Below, piece by piece: positions 1 through 8,435 of a stretch of DNA of 64,000 nucleotides. Origin of the DNA: Larus michahellis (Eukaryota > Chordata > Aves > Charadriiformes > Laridae). Each line of letters opens with the position of its first letter. Position 1 is the stretch's first letter. Below the pieces are notes generated by a model. That model saw only the letters and a program-made list of their open reading frames with translations. It had not been told where the DNA came from and ran no database searches. Position numbers and translations under genes: made by a program. The stretch lies in NCBI RefSeq assembly GCF_964199755.1, contig NC_133914.1, positions 2,108,001 through 2,172,000 of the forward strand, written 5' to 3'.

Positions 1-121
1 CAGCGGCGGGCGGCGCCGGGCCCTGCCGCAGGCCGCCCCCTCAGCGCCGGGCCTCCGCCTCTTCCGCACCCCCCGCGCCGGGGTCCGCCCGGACCCTCGG
101 GCGCCGCGGCCCCGCGGTTAC

Positions 122-163
122 CATTTTCTTGCTCTCGGTGCCGCGGCCGGCCTGGCGCGACAT
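122..163 (-). CDS. TRAPPC3: TRAPPC3, first coding exon (partial gene)
   Basis: This is the first coding exon of the TRAPP complex subunit Bet3/TRAPPC3, a small palmitoylated core subunit that tethers ER-derived vesicles at the Golgi. On the minus strand the ATG at 163 opens 14 codons reading MSRQAGRGTESKKM. This matches my recollection of the human N-terminus (MSRQANRGTESKKM) with one difference. The exon ends at 122 and is followed by a GT donor (GTAACC, 121-116) in phase 0. An in-frame upstream ATG at 229 would add 22 Gly/Ala/Arg-rich residues and is not part of the known protein, so the ATG at 163 is preferred. The remaining exons lie left of position 1. The neighbouring MAP7D1 and THRAP3 support the call, because TRAPPC3 is the next gene in human 1p34.3, also on the opposite strand. 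Confidence 0.9.
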
Positions 164-284
164 CCTGCCCGGCCGCCGCCCGCCCGGCCCGGCCCCGCCG
201 CCTCTCGCACCCGCCGCGCCGCGGGGCACGCCGGGACTCGCAGTCCGCGCCGCTCCGCCGGCCCCGCCTCACCCGCGACGGCGA

Positions 285-303
285 ACTACAGCCCCCAGAG
301 TGC
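285..303 (+). promoter_or_regulatory. ZNF143-type (SBS) motif
   Basis: ACTACAGCCCCCAGAGTGC matches the known ZNF143/THAP11 consensus ACTACAATTCCCAGCATGC, keeping the ACTACA and CCCAG cores and the terminal TGC. It is about 120 bp upstream of the TRAPPC3 start codon. Two related copies flank it, at 387-405 (plus strand, CCTACAAATCCCGGCGTGC) and 226-244 (minus strand, weaker). Confidence 0.6.
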
Positions 304-386
304 AACGCGCCCGCCCTCGGCGCGCATGCGCGGCGCCGTGACAGGGGAGGTGGTGGGTCTACCCCGCCTCACGTGACGGAGAGGCG

Positions 387-405
387 CCTACAAATCCCGG
401 CGTGC
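387..405 (+). promoter_or_regulatory. ZNF143-type (SBS) motif, second copy
   Basis: CCTACAAATCCCGGCGTGC is a second match to the ZNF143/THAP11 consensus in the TRAPPC3 promoter. It differs mainly at the first base and at A-to-G changes in the 3' half. It lies immediately after the E-box palindrome at 369-376. Confidence 0.5.
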
Positions 406-716
406 GGGGAGGGTCACCTGACCGCGGGGATGGGCGGGGCCGGGGTGGCGCTTCGCCGCCAGGGGGCGCCGCCGGGCCGGGGTCCGCGCCGGGGTCCGCG
501 CACGACCCGCCGTTCCCGGGGCCGCCGCGGGCGCTTCCCCCGGGCCCGGTTCCGGCTCCCCCCGCTCCTCTGGGTGCCTGCCGGGAGCAGGGCCCAGCCC
601 GCAGCGGTGTCCGCGGTGCTGCTGCCCGCGAGAGATGCCCGGGGAGGGCCGGGCCTGCAGAGGGACGCCGGCCCCGCTTGTGGCAGTGAGGGGGGTTTTG
701 CTGGATGAACAACGGA

Positions 717-820
717 TAGAATCATGGAACGGTTCGGGTTGGAAGGAACCTTAAAGCTCATCCAGTTCCACCCCCTGCCCTGGGCAGGGGCACCTCCCGC
801 CAGGCCAGGCTGCACAGAAC
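717..820 (-). mobile_element. CR1 LINE 3' fragment
   Basis: The fragment begins with TAGAATCATGGAACGG and continues through the phrases GGGTTGGAAGGAACCTT and CATCCAGTTCCA, and CCCTGCCCTGGGCAGGGG. This is the reverse complement of the 3' end of avian CR1 retrotransposons, whose 3' tail is ATTCTATG repeats. Only about 100 bp is recognisable, a typical 5'-truncated copy. The right end is approximate. Confidence 0.8.
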
Positions 821-1772
821 CCCCACGTCCCGCCCGGCCTTGGACGTTGCGGGGATGGGGCTCTCGCTTTGGGCCCTGCCCAGCTGCAGGCCCCGGTGTC
901 TTGGCAGAAATTAGTTTCTGGGGCAAGGGCAGCTGGCATCCCCCGGGGCTGGCAGGGCAGCACCAGCTTGGAGCCTGGGGCTGCAGCACGGGGTGGGAAT
1001 GGGGGCCACTGGGCACAGGGTTTCCGTGCCTCACACGTGGGAGAAACAAACACGTCCATGGGGAAACGCAGCTGAGAACAGGGGTGTCACAGAGATCAGC
1101 CCGGCGTGGGGCTCCATCTGACTGGAGTAAATATTTACTGGAGCAACCGAGCCCCCCTGACCCTCCCCAGCCAGCGCGGCTGCCCAAGCACCGGCCTCTG
1201 CTCCCAGATGGACGCTGCCTGGAGGTTATTTATTTGTTCAGGGATATCTCTATCCTAGACATGTTGCTGAGCGAGTGATGATTGCTGACCCACACTCAAG
1301 GGTGGCTCCAGCCGGGGCAGTGCGATGGAGGATGTGCTCTGGGCGCAGAGGGAGCTGTTAGTGGGACCCCCCCCCCGCCGGCTGCTCAGGAATCCAGCAG
1401 CTGGGTGATCACTGGCTGTCACCACGGAGCAGCAGTGCTGAGAGTGCGGGGGCCGGCTGGGCTCTCGCCGGCTGCGTCCGACCTGCTGGCATTGCCTTAC
1501 ATGGCTACGTCCCCAGGACAGCGCAGCCCGTGCTTGCTTGGCTGCTGGCGGGCTGTGAGCCTCTAGGTCTGATACCAGCTCTTGGCATGGTCGACCCAGG
1601 CTGGGGAACCGCCAGCATTGCCACAATCCCCGGCAGGAGTTGGACACAGCGCTGACAAGAGGCTGAGATGTCTGTGGCCCCCCATCTCCCAGCCCTAAAG
1701 CCAGGGAGCAGCCTGCAAGCGCCGGCTCCCCTCCTGCACCCAGCCCCGTCACAGCACCGGTGGGCAAATGGC
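821..1772. other. intergenic sequence between CR1 fragments
   Basis: This is GC-rich non-coding sequence between TRAPPC3 and the GH3 gene. I see no gene-like exon with splice sites, no RNA gene, and no repeat beyond a short C run near 1,370. The open frames here are unsupported. Confidence 0.6.
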
Positions 1773-2450
1773 CATAGAATCACAGAATGGTTTGGGTTGG
1801 AAAGGGCCTTAAAGGTCATCCAGTTCCATCCCCCTGCCCTGGGCAGGGACACCTCCCACCAGACCAGGTTTCTCCAAGCTCCGTCCAACCTGGTCTTGAG
1901 CCCCTCCAGGGATGGGGCAGCCACAGCTTCTCTGGGCAACCTGGGCCAGGGGCTCACCACCCTCACAGCCAAAAATTTCTTCCCGATATCTCATCTAAAT
2001 CTCCCCTCTTTTCATTTGAAGTTATTACCCCTCGTCCCATGGCTCCCCTCCCTGATCCAGAGTCCCTCCCCAGCTTTCCTGGAGCCCCTTTAGGGACTGG
2101 AAGGGGCTCCAAGGTCTCCCCGGAGCCTTCTCTTCTCCAGGCTGAACCCCCCCAGCTCTCTCAGCCTGTCCTCACAGCAGAGGGGCTCCAGCCCTCCCAG
2201 CATCTCTGTGGCCTCCTCTGGCCCCGCTCCAACAGCTCCATGTCCTTCTGCTGTTGGTGCCCCAGAGCTGGAGGCAGCACTGCAGGGGGCTCTCCCCAGA
2301 TCAGAGCAGAGGGGCAGAATCCCCCCTCCTCGCCCTGCTGCCCACGCTGCTTTTGATGCGAGCTGCTTTTCTCCAGGATATGGTTGGCCCTCTGGGCTTC
2401 AAGCACACATTGCCGGGTCATTTTGTGCTTTCCTCTCACCCCCTGTGCAT
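1773..2450 (-). mobile_element. CR1 LINE 3' fragment (longer copy)
   Basis: This copy begins CATAGAATCACAGAATGG and continues through the usual reverse-strand CR1 phrases (AAAGGTCATCCAGTTCCA, CACCTCCCACCAGACCAGG, TTCTTCCCGATATCTC) into the untranslated and C-terminal ORF2-side sequence. Its orientation matches the copy at 717, about 1 kb away. It is 5'-truncated, and the right boundary near 2,450 was judged by eye. No intact reverse transcriptase frame is present. Confidence 0.85.
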
Positions 2451-3380
2451 CTCCCAGCTGCAGACCTACATCCAGGGGAGTGCAAAGGTGAGGGCAGCAG
2501 AGACCCCATGGCACGCAGTGCACAACGTCACAGCCACAATGCCAGAGCGGCCATGAGCTCCCTGAGCCAGGTGGCCACCAAACTCGCCCACAGGTCTCCA
2601 TGGGCTGAGGCTGTCTGGTGCCAAGCCAAACCATGGCTGTCACCACACCACTTGTTTTCTGGGAGCGGCCATGTGAGAGCTGCAGAGCAAATGTCGCTGC
2701 GTGCCCGGGGGCTGCACAAGCCGCACATGCTGCTCCGGGTCACACAGCGCTGGCCCTCGCTGGCTGGGGAGTCACCTGGCCAACATGTGCCAGGTCCGGC
2801 CGCAGCCCTGCCGGCGCACTCGCGCCAGAGCCACCGCCCAGCCCCAAGCAGTGTCCCCAGGCTGCACATGCGGGCCTTGGGCAGCACGGCTGGGAGGACC
2901 AGCAGCCTCGGCTCCCAGGCACTGAGAGTGTGACCACGGCCACTGCGGCTGCTCCCACATGTGGGTGCCCACAGGAGGTACCATGTCCCTGTTCACTGTG
3001 TGAGACCTGCACTGGCATCATGCTCCGTGGTTCTCGTTAAAGCACGGGGTGCTAATGAAGGCCTCTCCCCTCGTTGCAGCGGGGGTGTCCCTGGGAGCCG
3101 GTTTGGCTTCACCAGGCAGCTCTGCCGGTTCCCACTCGCAGACGTGTGCCCACGCCGGGAGGTGCCCAGCGGGGTGGGAACCAAAACACCGCAACCTGCC
3201 ACCGCGGCGGATCCAGGGGACGGGAGCCAGGGCCTGGCTGCACGTTGCACGGTGCTCCGGTGCCACCGGCCGGGACTTGCAGCTCCCCAAATAGGGACCC
3301 CGGGGCACGGGCCCCCGCGCCGGGTCTGGTTGCTCGTTTGGGGGGAGGTGGCTGGAGCTCCTCCGTACCCGCCGCTTTCT
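2451..3380. other. intergenic sequence upstream of the GH3 gene
   Basis: This non-coding stretch leads into the GH3 promoter island. Its start may still include degraded CR1. No exon, RNA gene or clear regulatory motif was recognised. Confidence 0.5.
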
Positions 3381-4020
3381 GATGCCTTCCCGGGGCGGCG
3401 GGGAGCACGGCCGGCGCCCGGCAGCTCCCCGGGACCTCCTGCCCTGGGACCTCCCGTCCAGGGACCCTCCGCACCGGCATCCCCCGCCCCGGGACGTGCG
3501 GGATCCTGGGATGTCCCGTCTCGTCCCGTCCCGTCCCGCCCCGTCCCGCTCCGCTCCGCCCCGTCCGGCGGGCGCAGGACCGAGCTGCAGCGCGTCCCGC
3601 CCCGCCCCGCTGCGCCCATCGCCCGTGGCCTCGGAGCTCCGGGCCGGTCTGGGCTGATCCCAGGAACCGAGCCGTGCCGAGCCGTGCCATGCCGCGCCGA
3701 GCCGCCCTCCCGCTCGCCCGGCGGAGCTCGGCGGCCCCGGGAGCGGCCGTGGCGGGGCTGGCGGGGCTCCGGGCCGCCGCCGTGCTGCTGTGCGCGGCGC
3801 TGGGCGCCGGGACGGGGCGGGCGCAGCCCTTCTCCTTCTCCTTCCCCTTCCAGGACCCGGCGCTGCCCTGGCACCGCCGCCTCGACGACCTGCTGGGCCG
3901 GCTGAGCCCCGCCGAGCTGGTGCTGCAGGTGAGGGGGCGGCGGGGCGGCCCCGGGATCCCCCCGGGACCCCTCGGGGATCCCCCCCGCCCCGCTCAGCAC
4001 CCCTGGCCCGCAGGTGGCGA
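3380..4020 (+). promoter_or_regulatory. CpG-rich promoter region of the GH3 gene
   Basis: CpG density rises sharply from about 3,380 and covers the first coding exon (3,689-3,928). The stretch 3,513-3,580 is a run of imperfect CCGTC/CCGCC/CCGCT pentamers, giving a strongly strand-asymmetric C/T-rich tract just upstream of the start codon. No TATA box is evident. The transcription start is not determined. Confidence 0.55.
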
Positions 4021-7000
4021 GGGGGGGCGCGATGGGGAACGGCCCCGCGCCCCCGGTCCCGCGGCTGGGCATCGCGCCCTACAACTGGAACACCGAGTGC
4101 TTGCGGGGTGACGCGGAGGCGCCCGGCTGGGCCACAGCTTTTCCCCAGGCGCTGGGGCTCGCCGCCGCCTTCAGGTACGGGCACCGGGCACGGGGCTCCC
4201 CTGGAGATGGGCCCCCACGGGATGGGGCATCTGTGAATGCGGTACTTGGCCCTGCGGGACGGACCCCTCCTCGTCCCCCGACACCCCCGTGCTCCCTCCG
4301 CAGCCCCGAGCTCATCTACCGGGTGGCCAACGCCACCGCCACCGAGGTGAGAGCCAAGCACAATGACTTCGCCGCCACTGGCCGCTATGGTGACCACACT
4401 GGGCTCAGCTGCTTCAGCCCCGTCCTGAACATCATGAGGCACCCGCTGTGGGGCAGGAACCAGGTGTCAGCACGGGGGGGGCCCACACAGGACCATGGGT
4501 GGCCGGAGGGAGGGTGGCAGCAGCTCCCTGGGGCGCTGGCTGTGGGAGTGCAGGGCTGGGGGTCTTGGTGGTGACCTGCCTGCGCCTCGTCCAGGAGACC
4601 TATGGGGAGGATCCGTTCCTGACCGGGGAGCTGGCCCGCAGCTTTGTGCAGGGGCTGCAGGGCCAGCACCCCCGCTACATCAAGGCCAGCGCCGGCTGCA
4701 AGCACTTCAGCGTGCATGGGGGGCCCGAGAACATCCCCGTCTCCCGGCTCAGCTTCAACGCCAAGGTGAGCATGGCAGGGCCGTGGGATGGCTGGCGGCC
4801 CCCCCAGGCACCGACCTCTCTCTGCGGCCCCGATTGCAGGTGATGGAGCGGGACTTGCGCACCACCTTCCTGCCCCAGTTCCAGGCGTGTGTGCGCGCCG
4901 GCTCCTACAGCTTCATGTGCAGCTACAACAGGTACCGAGCACGGCAGGGACTGCGCAGGCTGGGCTGCCTGCAGGGTGGCCAGTGGCCAGCCGGGCGGGC
5001 TGCCCTATCCCCTCTCCCACAGGATCAATGGTGTTCCTGCCTGCGCCAACAAGAAGCTGCTGACGGACATCCTGCGCAATGAGTGGGGGTTTGAGGGCTA
5101 CGTGGTGAGCGACGAGGGGGCCCTGGAGCTCATCATGCTGGGGCACCACTACACGCGCACCTTTCTGGAGACAGCAGTCGGTGAGCTGGTGGGATGGGTG
5201 CGGGGTCCCCGGGCACCACGCAGCTGTGACAGGGGGTTTCCCTTCTCTCCGGCACGGCAGCCTCGATGAATGCCGGCTGCAACCTGGAGCTCTCCTACGG
5301 CGTGAGGAACAACGTCTTCATGCACATCCCCAAGGCTCTGGCCATGGGCAACATCACACTGCAGGTGAGTTGGGGGGAGCGGGGCTGGGGGCACGGACAG
5401 GGAGCCGGGGCTGCCCCCACCAAGCACCCCTGAGGTTTGGGTGCTGGTCGGGGTCTTTGCAGATGCTGCGCGATCGGGTCCGGCCTCTCTTCTACACACG
5501 GATGCGGCTGGGGGAGTTCGACCCCCCGGCCATGAACCCCTACAGTGCCCTGGACCTGAGCGTGGTGCAGAGCCCTGAGCACCGCAACCTCTCCCTGGAA
5601 GCTGCTGTCAAGAGCTTCGTGCTGCTGAAGAACGTGCGGGGGACCCTGCCCCTCCGGGCCCAGGACCTGCCTGGCAAACGCCTGGCGGTGAGCACCGCAA
5701 ACGGAGGCGGCAGGGGGACACGGTGACCCAGGGGCTGTTGGCTCCGTGCCCCATGCACACAGGTGTCCCCTCCTTTGGAGAGCCGCAGGCTGTGTGGCAC
5801 AGGGCTGCCGGTGCCCACTGTCGCCCCTCTGCCCTCCCAGGTGGTGGGTCCCTTCGCTGACAACCCCCGGGTGCTGTTTGGGGACTACGCCCCGGTGCCG
5901 GAGCCACGGTACATCTACACTCCCCGGTGAGACAGCGCGATGCTGCCGTCCCTCCCCAGCCGTGGGCACTGCCCGGGGCTGCCGCTGCAGCCGTTTGACC
6001 CTTTGCTGGGGGCCAGGGCAAGGGGAGGACGTCCCCAAGGCGCCCCGACCCTGGGGCACAGCAGCTCCTGTGCCCTTTGCTCTCCCCTGGCACAGGAGAG
6101 GGCTGGAGACGCTGCTGGCCAACGTCAGCTTCGCGGCGGGCTGCCAGGAGCCGCGGTGCCAGCAGTACTCGCAGGTGGAGGTGGTGGGTGCGGCGGGGGC
6201 AGCCGACGTGGTGGTGGTCTGTCTGGGGACAGGTAGGTGGGAGCGGGGAGGGCGCTGGGTGGGCACAGCCTAGGGAGGGGGAGCCCCCCAGAGCCTGGGC
6301 AGCTGCGGGGGGGGAATGGGTCCCCATCGGCCCCCCGAGGCGGTCAGTGCCTCTACCGCATCCGTCTGCGGTGCCCAGGTGGGGTGTAAGGGGCTGTCCC
6401 TTGGCTGTCCCCATGCAGGGACAGATCTGGAGACAGAGGCGAAGGACCGGAGGGACCTGTCCCTGCCAGGCCACCAGCTGGAGCTGCTGCAGGACGCCGT
6501 GCAGGCGGGTAGGGGCTCTGGGGGGCTGGCTGTGGGGTCCTGTGGGGCGGGGGCAGCCCGGGGAGGGTGGTGATGGGCTGCAGTGCAGGGAGGGGAACCA
6601 CAACCCCCCGAGGTGTTCCCCATCCATGGGGCACCCCAGAGCCGTCCGAGCAGCACTGTTGCGGGGCTCTTGGTGACAGCCATTTCCCTGCAGCCGCTGG
6701 GCGCCCTGTCATCCTGCTGCTGTTCAACGCGGGGCCCCTGGACGTGAGCTGGGCGCAGGCGCATGAGGGTGTGGGGGCCATCCTGGCATGCTTCTTCCCT
6801 GCCCAGGCCACTGGCCTCGCCATCGCCAAGGTCCTGCTGGGTGAGGTGGGGGCCAATCCGGCCGGCAGGCTACCAGCCACATGGCCCGCAGGCATGCACC
6901 AGGTAAGGCTGGGGCAGCTAGCAGCACCTGTAGCCCTCAGTGGCCAGGGGAGCCATGGGATGCAGGGCTGATGCTTTACTGTGCCCACCCAGCCTTGCCC

Positions 7001-7612
7001 CGCATCCCACAGGTGCCACCGATGGAGAACTACACCATGGAGGGGCGCACGTACCGGTACTACGGGCAGGAGGCCCCGCTCTACCCCTTCGGCTACGGGT
7101 TGTCCTACACCACCTTCCAGTACCGGGACCTGGTGCTGAGCCCCCCAGTGCTGCCCATCTGTGCCAACCTCTCCATGTCTGTGGTGCTGGAGAACACGGG
7201 GCAGCGGGATGGCGAGGAGGTGAGCGCAGCTGCTCCGCACTGATGTGGCTGTACGGGGTACAGATACAGCCGGGGGGGGCCGCTGGGGGGTCCCATTGGC
7301 ACTGACTCCCGTCCCTTCGGGCAGGTGGTGCAGCTGTACCTGCGGTGGGAGCAGTCGTCTGTGCCGGTGCCCCGCTGGCAGCTGGTGGCTTTCCGACGTG
7401 TGGCCGTGCCAGCCGGCCGGGAGACCAAGCTGTCCTTCCAGGTGGCGGCCGAGCAGCGTGCCGTCTGGGCACAGGACTGGCGCCTCGAGCCCGGCACCTT
7501 CACCCTCTTCGCTGGTGGGCAGCAGCCGGGCCAGCGGACGCGGGCGTCCTCGGAGGTGCTGAGCGCGCAGTTCACTGTCACTGGCGCAGCCCGGCCCCTG
7601 CGCGGGTGCTAG
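3689..7612 (+). CDS. secreted GH3 family beta-D-xylosidase-like glycosidase (14 exons, complete)
   Basis: Exons: 3689-3928, 4014-4174, 4304-4463, 4595-4765, 4840-4931, 5023-5180, 5261-5364, 5463-5687, 5841-5926, 6096-6232, 6419-6508, 6694-6902, 7013-7219, 7325-7612. All have GT-AG borders; the total is 2,328 nt, 775 aa. Residues 1-45 hold a hydrophobic core (about 29-40) and a likely signal cleavage after GTGRA, so the protein is predicted to be secreted or lysosomal. GH3 N-terminal domain motifs include IAPYNWNTECLRG, FSPVLNIMRHPLWGRNQETYGEDP-like segments and KHFSVHGGPE. The nucleophile motif GYVVSDEGAL places the predicted catalytic aspartate at D305. The C-terminal GH3 domain has LETEAKDR (E516/E518, candidate acid/base region) followed by LSLPG, and YPFGYGLSYTTF. 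A fibronectin-III-like tail follows (about 650-770). Several N-glycosylation sequons are present (NAT, NIT, NLS, NVS, NYT). By family knowledge, such enzymes release xylose or arabinose from non-reducing ends. The animal substrate is unknown to me. No frameshift was seen. Confidence 0.9.
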
Positions 7613-7659
7613 AGGTGGGGGTGACCGTGTGCCGCGGGGAGCGCGGTTGTCACACTCGC

Positions 7660-7665
7660 AATAAA
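7660..7665 (+). terminator. poly(A) signal of the GH3 gene
   Basis: The canonical AATAAA lies 48 bp after the stop codon, giving an unusually short 3' UTR. A GT/C-rich stretch follows (GGTGCTGCTCC, then CCTTGTGACC), as expected downstream of a cleavage site. Confidence 0.8.
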
Positions 7666-7917
7666 GGGCCGGGTGCTGCTCCACGGCGGCTGCGTGGAGC
7701 CTCCCCTTGTGACCCCCCGGCACAGGGCTGGGAGCATCCCCGAAGCAGGATGGCAGTGTCCTTGCCCTGCCCAGGGCTTTCACCCTCCTCCCTGTACCCG
7801 TTCCCCCCCAGGGTGCCGCTGTAGCCCCACACCCTGCCCGAGCCCCACACCAGCCGAGGGGCAGCGGCTGCCTGGACCCACATGTGCCCTGGCTGATGCA
7901 CGCCTGTGCCTCCCGCT

Positions 7918-7927
7918 CTATTTATAG
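7918..7927 (+). promoter_or_regulatory. MEF2 consensus / TATA-like element
   Basis: CTATTTATAG fits the MEF2 consensus YTAWWWWTAR exactly. It also contains a TATA-like core and sits alone in GC-rich sequence about 250 bp downstream of the GH3 poly(A) signal. It could be an enhancer element or the TATA box of an unannotated transcript. No coding exon follows it that I recognise. Confidence 0.4.
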
Positions 7928-8403
7928 CTGCCGGGGCCGATCCAACAAGTTCCCGTGCCGAGGGGTGGGGGTCCGGCAGCGCCGCCTTTGTTCCCAGCCT
8001 GGGGGGCTCCGGAGGGCAGGGGCTGGTCCCTCTCCTGCCCAGGCAGGATCCATCCCCAGGAGAGTGGCACCCGTGCAGCCAGTGGCAGGGCCAGCACGGC
8101 GAGGAGGGGGCAGGACGCCAGCAGCGTGGTGGGGGCAGAGATGCAGCAGTGTGAGCGGCCAAGCCCTGCACCAGCCAGAGGGACCGATCCAGCCCTGCAG
8201 CAGCTCGGGTGCTGCGGGGCAGGGATGGGACAGGGTCCAGCAGCGACGCTGGCAGGGGGTGCGGGGAGCCGGAGACAGGCAGGAGCTCCTTGGGACGGCG
8301 TTGGAGGACCAGGATCTCCTTCAGCCCCAGGGCCAGAGGCCAAGGTGGGGCTGGCAGGGAGCGCGTGGTGCTGCCCAGGCCTGACACCGTGACATCAGGG
8401 CCC

Positions 8404-8435
8404 TAATTACAGATGTGGCCTGGGATAATTACAGA
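8404..8435 (+). promoter_or_regulatory. paired homeodomain-type TAATTACAGA sites
   Basis: Two exact TAATTACAGA copies (8,404-8,413 and 8,426-8,435) are spaced 22 bp start to start, about two helical turns, in a GC-rich background. TAATTA is the core of many homeodomain sites. Function is inferred only from motif and spacing. Confidence 0.3.

Larger units (their letters stand above)
1..710. promoter_or_regulatory. CpG-island promoter of TRAPPC3
   Basis: This is very GC-rich, CpG-dense sequence covering the first TRAPPC3 exon and its upstream side; transcription runs to the left. It contains three ZNF143-type motifs (226-244, 285-303, 387-405) and a palindromic E-box TCACGTGA (369-376). No TATA box is apparent, as is usual for a housekeeping promoter. 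The transcription start was not located. CpG density falls off after about 700, where a CR1 fragment begins. Confidence 0.7.

Noticed and set aside
41-229. TRAPPC3 start at the upstream in-frame ATG (229)
   Set aside because: It adds a 22-residue Gly/Arg/Ala stretch absent from the known protein. The MSRQ start at 163 matches the family.
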